From Saprospiraceae bacterium (lineage in GTDB: Bacteria; Bacteroidota; Bacteroidia; Chitinophagales; Saprospiraceae), in NCBI GenBank assembly GCA_016710115.1, contig JADJLN010000018.1, positions 37,764 through 101,763 of the forward strand: DNA of 64,000 nt. The letters are read 5' to 3'. Shown here piece by piece: positions 19,459 through 29,249 of this stretch. Below the pieces are notes generated by a model, which ran no database searches, had not been told where the DNA came from, and saw only the letters and a program-made list of their open reading frames with translations. Position numbers and translations under genes: made by a program. Position 1 is the first letter of the stretch. Each line of letters starts with the position of its first letter.

Positions 19459-21265
19459 CTATCGAATGGTTGAGCCATCAGAAATTCATATTCGTCATAA
19501 TACTCACTTATATAATAATCAACAAATCCCAAATAGCTGCCGTGCACAGAAAGGCCCGCCCAAGCCAAATACAAATAGTAATCAATTGAATACCTGTTAT
19601 TATCAACAGATTGAAGTGCTTGAGCAATTTCTTGCACATACATATTTGCCATTACTTCATGCTGAGCAGTTACATAAGGTGCCTCCCAATCCGGCCAACG
19701 CAACTTTAATGCCATATTCCACATTTCTTCATATGAGACCGGGTCAAATGGATTTTGATGACCTTCAACTACTTCTCTAAACAATTCAGCATGGACTGCC
19801 TCATGCAATATTTCTGACGCCATTTCAAGGGGATTCCCATCACAGGCACCTCCTAAACCAGCAAGAGTAATTGTTATTAAATTCGTATTAGGATCGTATC
19901 CAGTACTTGAAACAGATGATGAATAATTTATCTCAATTTTAAGACTATTATTTACATTGCCCATAAAATTGCCAACAGTATTACAATATAGCTTGATGCT
20001 TGGATCATTTAGCAAACGTAACATACATTTTGCATTTTGACAATCATTTAAACTTTGATCACCAATGATTATATCACTTGAATTTAGGCTTTTGAATACA
20101 TCCCCCCTCCCCATATACTCCCCACCGCACAACGATTCGATCAATTCACTCATCAATGCCTGATGAGGCTTGTTGGGGTTGCAGGGATCAACCAGGGTAG
20201 CCCCATTCAGTTCATGGTTCAGAACATCCAGCACGTCATCCGTCATGCTGTTCGACGTTCCTCCACTTTCCGCTCCATTCGCCCCTTCCTGCACACCACA
20301 CGATTGGCCCATGCATTCCCAGGCTTCTGGAGAAAGTGCGCCTACAATTGCCTGAATCGCCTCAATGTTGTTCCGGCATTCCCGATCCAGTTGCTTCCAA
20401 TTATCAATGAAATCGGAAGGGATATTGCTAAAGATACCATTGGTACTCGAGGATGAACCGCCACTGTTGTAAATGCCGCCGCTATTGTTCCCCGGATTGA
20501 AAGAAAATGTTGGTGGCCGAGTGCCATTTCCTAGTTCGTTAAAATCAATTGCGGGATTGCAATGGGGACAATGCTTTTGGGGCAAGATCCTCTTCCATTC
20601 CTTTTACATGTAGGACAAATTACAGGATATTGATAAGGTCCATCTTCTCCTACTTCCCCAACGCCATCCGTAAACATAGGTGACCATTCATCCCATCGGG
20701 TATTCCACCAATTATTATCACCACCTCGAACTTGGGCAGCTGATATAGTTTCATTCACATAGATCGTATCAATCATTCCTTGTTGGTAATGTGAGGCATC
20801 TACTATGCCTTCCCCTATGACATATACGGCTCCCCATCCGGTAAAGACTTGTACAAACTCTTCCGTCGTCTCGAAGGAAAAGGCAAAATCCCTGTCCGGC
20901 ACGAACTCGTAGTAATAGACTCGTATCGTTGAATCCATTGTATAGTAAAGATACGCCCAGGAAAACGGAATAAAACGCTGCAGACTGGTGCACGGTACCA
21001 GGATGACCGAATCATTCAAGTTGAACCGTTCATCCCATTGTGGATCCAGTACCGAAATCAAGTCTTCCCCTTCGATCACCGTACCGGAATAACTCGCTGC
21101 ATCCATCAATAACAGTGTCATGACACTTACTGTATCTCCTTCCCTAAGACTGGCCTGGAGATATCTTCCGGCATCTGAAGGTTCCAATACAGGATCGTTT
21201 TTCTGACAACCAATAGTTCCGATCACAGCGATCAGAATAAGCATTTTGAGTCCATGATGTTGCAT
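19449..21265 (-). CDS. Cassette 2 zincin-domain lipoprotein, one frameshift
   Basis: About 605 residues when corrected. The N-terminus has a full SPII signal (lipobox GTIGC, C20), then the constant region seen in cassette 1, including the CPTC...CPHC zinc-ribbon-like motif. The frame breaks at a T-run (20575-20578) with four T where cassettes 1 and 3 have five, so the break is a homopolymer indel. The tip after GEYMGRGDVF is unique: HEAVH within ILHEAVHAELFRE, then a second histidine in AQHEVMANMY and a YLAWAGL segment. These positions match cassette 3 although overall identity is low. It is likely secreted and lipid-anchored, with the tip acting on protein or cell-wall peptide; activity is inferred. 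Confidence 0.78.
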
Positions 21266-21280
21266 ACCTAATGGCGTTTA

Positions 21281-21322
21281 AGAGAAGAGAAGAGAAGAGA
21301 AGAGAAGAGAAGAGAAGAGAGA
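21281..21322. repeat. AGAGA pentanucleotide repeat, 8 units, cassette 2
   Basis: Eight perfect units lying 16-55 nt upstream of the lipoprotein ATG at 21265 (minus strand reads TCTCT). This is the 5' leader or promoter region, where a unit change could alter expression. Confidence 0.85.
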
Positions 21323-21411
21323 ATTTTAACATTTACATAACAGTTATTTGTTGGTCATTTGACAAATTGTCGAGGTATAGCCACATCTGAAGACAGGCCG
21401 GCCCTGGTCGT

Positions 21412-21585
21412 CCCCTGCTGTTTCGACAAGGATGCCACCCATCGGCTGGGTGATCTAAAACATCATTCTTTTCGGAAGATCTGGCAGGGTAAGGAATACC
21501 AGCAATTTCGAACACAAATCCTGAAAGGGCGTGACCAGATTGATATTTGCACGAACTGTACGGAGGGGTGTAAGGTGTGGGTGGG
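21412..21585 (+). pseudogene. Copy of radical SAM 3' end, cassette 2 boundary
   Basis: About 170 bp matching the end of the radical SAM gene up to KVW. The last codons then diverge (GTGGGTGGGAGC instead of GTGGGGGTGA), so the original stop is lost. It is flanked upstream by the same ~90 bp spacer as the cassette 1 copy. Confidence 0.82.
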
Positions 21586-21643
21586 AGCAATGATCGAATA
21601 GAGCAGCCAATTCAACTTTCCATTCGTGACAACGAATACTATC

Positions 21644-22318
21644 CTACTCAGCTATACTCCGCTTGTCATTCAAGTATTTGACAATGGATCTTAATTCAGA
21701 CAGCTTGAGAGGAAGGTGATCCACAGTGGATTGAACGTTAATCCCCCTTCTATCTTGAATGATATATTGTATTTCATACGCATGTGAACTATTTCCAGAA
21801 AATACTAATGCCGGCAGACTATTCAGCAATGTAATCTCTGCAAATAAATGATCCAATTTTATCCGTTTAGGATCCAAAGGCAGCTCTTTGTTATCCAATA
21901 AGATTTTCACAATATGACTCCTCTGGTCCACAACAATTTTGCCAGTATGCAGTGGGTCATATCCTGGCAAAATGATCGTTGCCACATTCCAGTCATCGTT
22001 TAAACAAATGGCTTGCACGCAATTAAATTCTTCTGCAAAATCGCCCTTCATCAATCTTAAAACCCTAGTATCCGCTTGAGTCAACTCGGAAATAACTAGT
22101 GTATCAAAATCACCAATCAACATTCTAATACCTGAAATTGTCTCCTTTCTATACTCTAATTCTACTGGTGACAGTCCAAAACAAACAGTATAAAGAGAAT
22201 CTTGAACAACCTTTACAAATCCCATTGAATGACTAATATATTCAGTACAGATTTTCTTGTTTTCACATGAGTGAAAGGCAAGGATAAAACCTAATATGCA
22301 GTAAATGCAGCTGCGCAT
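21644..22318 (-). CDS. Cassette 3 partner secreted protein/lipoprotein
   Basis: A 224-residue protein with an N-terminal hydrophobic signal (MRSCIYCILGFILAFHSC) ending in a weak lipobox cysteine at residue 18, then a soluble domain of mixed alpha/beta character. It is unrelated by eye to the other two partners. The ATG at 22318 begins one base after the zincin stop codon, so coupling is kept although the overlap is lost. An in-frame start at 22378 would lie inside the zincin gene and is rejected. Candidate immunity or inhibitor protein for cassette 3. Confidence 0.7.
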   Translation of the reverse strand: MRSCIYCILGFILAFHSCENKKICTEYISHSMGFVKVVQDSLYTVCFGLSPVELEYRKETISGIRMLIGDFDTLVISELTQADTRVLRLMKGDFAEEFNCVQAICLNDDWNVATIILPGYDPLHTGKIVVDQRSHIVKILLDNKELPLDPKRIKLDHLFAEITLLNSLPALVFSGNSSHAYEIQYIIQDRRGINVQSTVDHLPLKLSELRSIVKYLNDKRSIAE

Positions 22319-22319
22319 A

Positions 22320-24183
22320 CTAATTGCAGGTTTTATCGGATGCATCAATAAGTGCCATTCGTAAAGCTTGGATCGCATTCTTTTGGGCCTGTGATTTTGA
22401 TTGCCATACTGTATTTACAGGATGGCCATCAGCGGGTCCGTCTAGTCCTTCCCATGCGAGTGCTTGATAATGGGCCAGTGAGAACTTTTTATTATCAAAC
22501 TCCCATAAAAACTCAGCCAATAAGCCAATATAAAGTTCAGCCATGACTGAGTGAGTCCAATCTTTATAATCTCGATATGCCTCCCAAATTACAGGATAAT
22601 TGTCAGGGGACAAGTTCGAATAACCGCCGATTCCAGCTATCACTCTGTATAATTCTGCATGAATACTTTCATGCATTATTGTTTTTGCGATTAATATATC
22701 TTTTTCCTCAGATAAATAATTTTGATCAATAACAATAGATATTGACTTTGTGGGTGGCAAGTTAACTGGCCAATTGTTATATGTACGTGCTTTTGCATTA
22801 GGAAAACCAACCATTAGGTATACATCAAAATCTGGAGAATCAAGAAATGACCCGAACGTGGCACAGAATAGATTCGTTTGATTGGAGAGCCCAGTATTTA
22901 AAAGTCTCTTATAAATGCAGTTCGCAACAGAATTAGAGACAAATGAATTGGTTAGGATAATGTCATCCTTTGATACAAGTGCCTCCAATACATCCTCCCT
23001 CCCCATATACTCCCCTCCGCACAGCGATTCGATTAATTCACTCATCAAGGCCTGGTGTGGCTTGTTGGGGTTGCAGGGATCCACCAGAGTGGCACCATCC
23101 AATTCATGGAGCAAAACATCCAGCACGTCATCCGTCATGCTATTCGACGTTCCTCCACTTTCCGCACCATTTGCCCCTTCCTGCACACCACACGACTGGC
23201 CCAGACATTCCCAAGGCTTCTGGAGAAAGTGCGCCTACTATTGCCTGAATCGTATCAATGTTGCTCCGGCATTCCCGATCCAGTTGCTTCCAATTATCAA
23301 TAAAATCGGAAGGGATATTGCTAAAGATGCCATTGGCACTCGAGGATGAACCGCCACTGTTGTAAATGCCGCCGCTATTGTTCCCCGGATTGAAGGAAAA
23401 TATAGGCGGCCTGATTCCATTTCCCAGTTCATTTAAATCAATTTCACTCGGATCCAAATTAATTGCTTTTGGATCGCAATGGGGACAATGCTTTTTGGGG
23501 CAAGATCCTCTTCCATTCCTTTTACATGTAGGACAAATTACAGGATATTGATAAGGTCCATCTTCTCCTACTTCCCCAACGCCATCCGTAAACATAGGTG
23601 ACCATTCATCCCATCGCGTATTCCACCAATTATTATCACCACCACGAACCTGTGCTGCCGACAATGATTCATCAACATAGATCATGTCAATCACACCCAA
23701 CTCATAATGTGAGGCATCCACAATCCCCTCGCCAATCGCATACACAGCCCCCCATCCGGTAAAGTCCTCGACGAACTCTTCCGTCGTCTCGAAGGAAAAG
23801 GCAAAATCCCTGTCCGGCACGAACTCGTAGTAATAGACTCGCATCGTTGAATCCATTGTATAGTAAAGATACGCCCAGGAAAACGGAATAAAACGCTGCA
23901 GACTGGTGCATGGTACCAGGATGACTGAATCGTTCAGGTTGAACCGTTCATCCCATTGTGGATCAAGGACTGACATCAAGCTCTCCCCATCGATCACAGT
24001 GCCGGAATAACTCACTGCATCCATCAATAACTGTGTCATGGCACTTACTGTATCTCCATTCCGAAGACTGGCCTGGAAATGTCTTCCGGCATCTGAAGGC
24101 TCCAATACAGGATCGTTTTTCTGACAACCGAAGATTCCGATCATCACGATCAGAACGAGTAACTTGAGTCCATGACGTTGCAT
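22320..24183 (-). CDS. Cassette 3 zincin-domain lipoprotein, one frameshift
   Basis: About 620 residues when corrected, with an SPII signal (lipobox IFGC, C20) and the constant N-terminal region, here diverged by scattered substitutions and a short insertion (KAINLDPSE) after the CPTC...CPHC motif. An extra A at 23213-23214 (CCAAGG against CCAGG in cassettes 1 and 2) shifts the frame inside the Cys-rich segment. The tip carries HESIH in IMHESIHAELYRV, a second histidine in WTHSVMAELY, then EFLWEFD and LAWEGL. The shared HExxHA(D/E)...HxxM spacing supports a common zinc peptidase fold across the three tips. Confidence 0.78.
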
Positions 24184-24207
24184 ACCAAATGGGGTTTACA
24201 ACAAGTT

Positions 24208-24237
24208 AGAGAAGAGAAGAGAAGAGAAGAGAAGAGA
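24208..24237. repeat. AGAGA pentanucleotide repeat, 6 units, cassette 3
   Basis: Six perfect units, 25-54 nt upstream of the ATG at 24183. The unit number differs from the 8 of cassettes 1 and 2. Confidence 0.85.
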
Positions 24238-24321
24238 AATTTTAAGATTTTCTTAACAGTTATTTGTCGGCCCGCTGGTCACACTGAACAAGCATGCAAT
24301 TGATCGTCAGAAAAGTGGGCC

Positions 24322-24495
24322 TCTACTGCTTCGACAAGGATGCCACTCATCGGCTGGGTGATCTAAAACATCATTTCTTTTCGGAAGATCTGGCAGGGTA
24401 AGGAATACCAGCAATTTCGAACACAGATCCTGAAAGGGCGTGACCAGATTGACATTTGTACGAACTGTACGGAGGGGTGCAAGGTGTGGGGGTGA
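24322..24495 (+). pseudogene. Copy of radical SAM 3' end, cassette 3 boundary
   Basis: About 174 bp matching the radical SAM gene end including the GTGGGGGTGA stop. One extra T (CATTTCTTTT) and other small changes are present. It is the right border of the array, about 80 bp before kynureninase. Confidence 0.85.
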
Positions 24496-24563
24496 AAAAC
24501 GCGAGCACCTGTCATGACTTAGGACATGCACTGGCCTGTCTTCCTGATCCCCGACTTCCTCCC

Positions 24564-24571
24564 TACCTTTG
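24564..24571 (+). promoter_or_regulatory. -7 element of kynureninase (leaderless-type spacing)
   Basis: TACCTTTG matches TAnnTTTG and ends five bases before the ATG at 24577, so the mRNA would be nearly leaderless. Confidence 0.5.
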
Positions 24572-24576
24572 CCCTT

Positions 24577-25840
24577 ATGACAACCTTTCAGGCCACTCTC
24601 GACTATGCCCGCTCACTGGATCGACAGGATCCGCTGGCCGGTTTTCGCAACCAGTTTCATATTCCTCCTGCAGCCGATGGCTCGGACTCCATTTACCTGT
24701 GCGGGAATTCCCTGGGTCTGCAGCCCAAAGCCACCCGCGACTATGTGAACGCCGAACTGGATGACTGGGCCCGCCTGGGTGTGAAGGCCATGTGCAGGCC
24801 CGCCATGCCTGGATGCCGTATCACGAATTTCTGAACGACAAGATGGCCCGGGTAGTTGGCGCCAAACCAGTGGAAGTGGTGGTCATGAACAGCCTGACCG
24901 TCAATCTCCACCTGTTGATGGTGTCCTTCTACTCGCCAACGACCCGGCGCAGGAAAATCGTGATCGAGTACAGTCCGTTTCCTTCCGATCGGTATGCCGT
25001 CGCTTCCCAATTGGAATATCACGGTTTTCACCCCGAAGACGATCTGATCGAATTGCATCCACGTCCAGGTTCTGACCAGATCCTGTATGAAGATCTGCAG
25101 GAATTGATGCAAACGCAGGGTGATGAGATCGCCCTGCTGCTGATTGGTGGTGTCAATTATTATACCGGACAGGCCTATGATATCAAACGGATCACCGCGC
25201 TCGGGCACCAACATGGCTGTATGGTGGGATTTGATCTCGCGCACGCTGCCGGCAACCTGAAATTGAATTTACATGAGGATGGACCGGATTTCGCTGCCTG
25301 GTGCTCCTATAAGTATTTGAATTCAGGTCCTGGCTCCCTGAGCGGAGTCTTTGTTCATGAACGCCATGCGAACAACCCGCGTTTACCCCGATTTTCAGGG
25401 TGGTGGGGCCATGACAAGGAAACCCGATTTCTGATGCCCGATGCATTCCAGGCAATGCCTGGCGCAGAAAGCTGGCAATTGTCCAATCCACCCATTCTGC
25501 CCATGGCAGCCATGCGCGCCTCCCTGGACCTCTTCGATGAAGCAGGAATGGATCGATTGGTGGAGAAGACAAAAAACTCACCGGTTATCTGGAATGGCTT
25601 TTGGAAGAATTACAAGACAACCGGATTTCCCTCATCACACCACAGGATCCCACCCAACGTGGCTGCCAACTGTCCATCAGGGTCAAAGGAGGATATAAAT
25701 CCATATTTGATCGACTGACCAAAACGGGCGTTGTCGCCGATTGGCGCGAACCGGATGTCATCCGTGTGGCACCTGTTCCACTTTACAACTCCTTTGAAGA
25801 TGTGTTCCATTTTGTGGAGCGGCTAAAGAAGGCGATTTGA
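24577..25840 (+). CDS. kynU: Kynureninase, two frameshifts
   Basis: A PLP enzyme of about 420 residues that cleaves kynurenine or 3-hydroxykynurenine to anthranilate or 3-hydroxyanthranilate plus alanine, in tryptophan catabolism or NAD synthesis. Visible are YLCGNSLGLQPKA, the ARHAWMPYHE segment, VVMNSLTVNLHL, the cofactor aspartate in GFDLAHAAGN, CSYKYLNSGPG with the Schiff-base lysine, and FSGWWGHD. A missing G at GTGAAGG (about 24783) and a missing A in the A-run at 25571-25576 break the frame; repairing both restores all family motifs through the C-terminal VRVAPVPLYN-like end. It is the right-hand neighbour of the cassette array. Confidence 0.92.
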
Positions 25841-25845
25841 AGGGT

Positions 25846-25885
25846 TATTTCGCTATTTCGGTATTTCGGTATTTCGGTATTTCGT
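25846..25885. repeat. Five tandem 8-bp units (TATTTCGG)
   Basis: TATTTCGC, three TATTTCGG and TATTTCGT follow each other without a gap just after the kynU stop. It is a short simple-sequence repeat with no visible role. Confidence 0.8.
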
Positions 25886-25938
25886 GCAAATCAAACTCCC
25901 ATCACCTTTTGCCTTTTCATATCACCTCGCCAGAGAAT

Positions 25939-25972
25939 AAAAAAGCCCGGACAAATTGCCCGGGCTTTTTTT
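25939..25972. terminator. Bidirectional rho-independent terminator
   Basis: AAAAAAGCCCGG pairs with CCGGGCTTTTTT around a 9-nt loop, with T-tails for both strands. It lies between the convergent kynU and PD40-OmpA genes. Confidence 0.88.
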
Positions 25973-25986
25973 CATTTTTAACCAAA

Positions 25987-28050
25987 TCAGTTGTCTTCCT
26001 TATATCGGATGTCCACCGGCTCATCCAATGTAGTAATCAGGATCTCCGTTCGGCGGTTGTACTGATGTTGTTCCTCTGTACAATTTACGCCTTCAGCACA
26101 CTGGTTGCGCAACATCGTTTCACCATATCCCACAGCTGTGATCCTGCCGGGCTGAATGCCCCGGCTGACCAGATAGTTCTTCGCTGCAGCTGCACGAGAT
26201 TCGGACAGACGCTGATTGAATTTATCGCTACCCCGGCAATCGGTATGTGCGCCCAGTTCGATCTCCATCGTGGGATACGTTTTCAACAGATCATAAACCA
26301 CATCCAATTCATTGGCCGCACCCGGACGAAGTGAGGACTTATTGTAATCGTAATACAGATTTTCCAATACGATCACAGTTCCTTCACTGACAGGCTTGGC
26401 TGTACTCGGCTCTATTGGTGTTCCGGAAAAAGGAAGCAGAAGTAATTCCACATTTCGAGTCTCCGCATAATTTCCATCTGTTGTCGAAAAACGGGAACGA
26501 CCGGGAATGTACCCTTCCTTATTGGCGGCGAGCGCATATTCGGTCTTTTCAGAAACGCAATAACTGAATGTCCCGTTGATATCGGTTTCCAGATACACCG
26601 GCGCACCATTGGTTTGCTCCAGAACAACGGGCACATGCGCCATCAACATGCCGGTCTTCTGATTTTTTACACGACCCTCGACCTGGAAACAATCCTGTGG
26701 GCGAAGCCGGATGACCACTTCATCAGCAGTTGGCTGAGCTGGAGAAGTATAATTGTATTCCCTGGTTTCATATCCGGGCTTCGTCACCAGGATGAGGTAA
26801 TTCTGGTCGATCTTCATTTGGCCCAGTGCCATGCCGTTCGCATCCGTACGTGCATCCGGAGCATTCAGATCAAGTGTCTTTTTGCGGACCAGATTCAGCG
26901 TCAATTTATCCGGTGTGGCGGCCTCTTTGGCCAGAGCCATATCGTAGATCGTCTCACCCGCTACAAACCCGTAGGGGTCTTTTTCGAGCATAAATATTGA
27001 TGCATCTGAAATGGACTTTCCCGTTTTTTCATCCACAACTTCCAACATGGTTCGCGATATAAAGTTATCCATATCACCAGCCAGAGAATAGGCTGATTCG
27101 AACTGATAGATATCATCCTTGCCCATACCACCCGGACGATCAGAAGAGAAAAATCCATGCTTGCCATCATCCTCCAACACAAATCCGAGATCATCAAAAG
27201 GGGTGTTGAATGGAGCCGAAAAAATCTGCGGATGGACATCCGGAAGGTTTCTGGTATTCACCGAGAATATATCCAGTCCACCCAATCCTTCGTAACTGCC
27301 ATCACTGGAATAAAACAGATAACCGCTATAATGGATAAAGGGGAAGACCTCATTCCCTTTACTGTTGATGGATGGACCCAGATTGACGGGGTTTCCCCAT
27401 CCCTCCGGAGTGCGATCGACAAACCAGATATCATAACTGCCGTACCCACCCGGGCGGTCCGATGCGAAATAGAGCCGTTTCCCATCGCGGGACAAGGATG
27501 GATGCTGGCATGAATACTCATCTGAATTGAAGGGCAGTTCCATGATCTTCTCCCAATCCTGGGCGCCCCGATTGGCTGTATAAATCTTCAATCGTACACG
27601 ACCTGCATCGTCGGTTTGCTGCAAGCCATGCTTCTGATTGTTGGACGTAAAAAAGATCTGATCGCCATTCCGGGAAAAAGCCACGGGGCCTTCATGCAGC
27701 TGTGAATTCAACTGTCCGGAAAAAACCTCCGGCTCTACCGGAGAGCCATTCGGATCGACCCGCGTGTAATACAGTTCAAAATACGTCTCACCGATCTTTG
27801 GATCCATGAATCCACCCTTTTTCCGGGAGGAGACAAAGACCAGGCCCTTGTTGTAGAACACTGGTGAGAAGTCCAGGTGTTCCGTATTGATGGCTGTCGC
27901 ATTGGTAATGACAATGCCCTTACCCCCTGTTTTTTCATAGAACTTGTTCGTGCCCTTCGTCTTGGAAGAACCGGATTGTTGTGCAGCGAGTGTAAAGGGC
28001 ATGACAGCCAGTGCCAACAGGACGAGGAAGGTGGTGCGGGTGTTTTGCAT
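25987..28050 (-). CDS. PD40 / carboxypeptidase-regulatory-like / OmpA outer-membrane protein
   Basis: A 687-residue protein with signal peptide (cleavage after TLAAQ), several WD40-like PD40 beta-propeller repeats in residues 60-320 (for example SLSRDGKRLYFASDRPGG, FFSSDRPGGMGKDDI), two carboxypeptidase-regulatory-like domains (about 335-540), and a C-terminal OmpA domain that binds peptidoglycan (HTDCRGSDKFNQRLSESRA near residue 615). This architecture is that of PorE-like proteins tied to type IX secretion. It is the last gene of the operon with PorP/SprF and the giant adhesin, which suggests anchoring of that system to the cell wall. The frame is intact. Confidence 0.9.
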   Translation of the reverse strand: MQNTRTTFLVLLALAVMPFTLAAQQSGSSKTKGTNKFYEKTGGKGIVITNATAINTEHLDFSPVFYNKGLVFVSSRKKGGFMDPKIGETYFELYYTRVDPNGSPVEPEVFSGQLNSQLHEGPVAFSRNGDQIFFTSNNQKHGLQQTDDAGRVRLKIYTANRGAQDWEKIMELPFNSDEYSCQHPSLSRDGKRLYFASDRPGGYGSYDIWFVDRTPEGWGNPVNLGPSINSKGNEVFPFIHYSGYLFYSSDGSYEGLGGLDIFSVNTRNLPDVHPQIFSAPFNTPFDDLGFVLEDDGKHGFFSSDRPGGMGKDDIYQFESAYSLAGDMDNFISRTMLEVVDEKTGKSISDASIFMLEKDPYGFVAGETIYDMALAKEAATPDKLTLNLVRKKTLDLNAPDARTDANGMALGQMKIDQNYLILVTKPGYETREYNYTSPAQPTADEVVIRLRPQDCFQVEGRVKNQKTGMLMAHVPVVLEQTNGAPVYLETDINGTFSYCVSEKTEYALAANKEGYIPGRSRFSTTDGNYAETRNVELLLLPFSGTPIEPSTAKPVSEGTVIVLENLYYDYNKSSLRPGAANELDVVYDLLKTYPTMEIELGAHTDCRGSDKFNQRLSESRAAAAKNYLVSRGIQPGRITAVGYGETMLRNQCAEGVNCTEEQHQYNRRTEILITTLDEPVDIRYKEDN

Positions 28051-28270
28051 ACTATAGAGAAGATTGGATGCTCGAACAAAAGTTACGCGTGAAAAACGAA
28101 TTCTTTTCGTTGATTAGTACTTCTGGAGAAAAGAACTCTCCATCAACACGTTTTTTACGGTTGACAGGACAAGATAGAACTCCTGAGGCGACATCTCCCA
28201 TTCACTTGTTGCACCAGATGCTCTTTCAAATCAAGATGGTGGTTGCGATCCGTTTCCGATCGATCCAGGT

Positions 28271-29245
28271 TCACTGAAAAAATCGGGGATTATCGATCTC
28301 CGACGCCTCTTTTTTTCCAAAGCAGAATCGAAGCAGGACTTCAAAGGTTCCGTTCTGGTAATCCCGAATATCCGACAGGGCGATATCGTACCCCACGCTC
28401 AAGAGGAAATGCTGCCGGATCCGAAAACCGAGAATGAGATCTATCGATTCGCCCAGTCCAGGATCACGATTACCGCCAAAGCGATAGGTCAGTCCGGCAT
28501 GAAACTGATCCTTCATTTCCAGCGCGACATGAAGGTCTGCATCAAAGGGAGCATCACCGACATATTTGAGGAGCAATTGAGGGTGAAGGGCCAGAAAATT
28601 ATTGAGTGTGATCCGATACCCTCCGAGCGCATAATAGTGCCGGATCTCTGTTGACGGGCGGTCGGAACCGTTTCCAAAGTCAATATTGCCTTCGACCAGT
28701 CGCGGAACCCCGGCACCCACATACCAGTTCTTTGCATGATAATACAGACCTGCTCCGAAGTTGGGCAGGTATTTGGATTGGAGGCCGATCGGCACTCCCG
28801 GATCCAGGCTGATATCCTGGGTCCCTTTGACCCGATCATCACCATAATCCTCTGTAAAATAGCGTATCGAACCACTCAACCCGACGCCCAGATAACCGCG
28901 TCCGAACGGGATCCGGTAACTGTACGCCATTTCTGCAGTCACATTACGTGTGATTCCGATGGCCGTCCGGTACAGGTTGACACCCAAACCAACACGCTGC
29001 TGAAATAAGGGAGTATTGAAACTGACCACCTGTGCCTCAGGAGCCCCTTCCAGACCAATCCATTGTTTGCGATAGATCAGGGACAGACACGGACTGCCTT
29101 CACTTCCGGCAAATCCGGGAGTATAGTACAGCCGGTTGAACATAAACTGGGTAAACTGGCCATCCTGCTGCCCATTGAGCGATGCCGGGGAAACCAACCA
29201 TCCGATCAGAACAAAAAAGGCAATATAGAGTCGATTCTGTGTCAT
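28271..29245 (-). CDS. PorP/SprF family type IX secretion membrane protein
   Basis: A 324-residue outer-membrane beta-barrel with a signal peptide. It has the typical opening QDGQFTQFMFNRLYYTPGFAGS, followed by alternating hydrophobic strands and a final strand ending in FxxxLRFCFGK. PorP/SprF proteins are encoded directly behind large CHU_C-bearing adhesins and are thought to tether them to the cell surface after T9SS export. Here the adhesin gene ends four bases upstream of this start, exactly that arrangement. It belongs to the same operon as the PD40-OmpA gene. Confidence 0.92.
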   Translation of the reverse strand: MTQNRLYIAFFVLIGWLVSPASLNGQQDGQFTQFMFNRLYYTPGFAGSEGSPCLSLIYRKQWIGLEGAPEAQVVSFNTPLFQQRVGLGVNLYRTAIGITRNVTAEMAYSYRIPFGRGYLGVGLSGSIRYFTEDYGDDRVKGTQDISLDPGVPIGLQSKYLPNFGAGLYYHAKNWYVGAGVPRLVEGNIDFGNGSDRPSTEIRHYYALGGYRITLNNFLALHPQLLLKYVGDAPFDADLHVALEMKDQFHAGLTYRFGGNRDPGLGESIDLILGFRIRQHFLLSVGYDIALSDIRDYQNGTFEVLLRFCFGKKEASEIDNPRFFQ

Positions 29246-29249
29246 GGGA

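Noticed and set aside
21359..21601. 80-residue plus-strand open frame with the radical SAM C-terminus
   Set aside because: It is an accidental reading of the duplicated 3' fragment: no radical SAM cluster, no promoter, start in spacer sequence.
17611..24237. AGAGA tracts considered as CRISPR or as large direct repeats
   Set aside because: They are 5-bp microsatellites without spacers; there are no cas genes.
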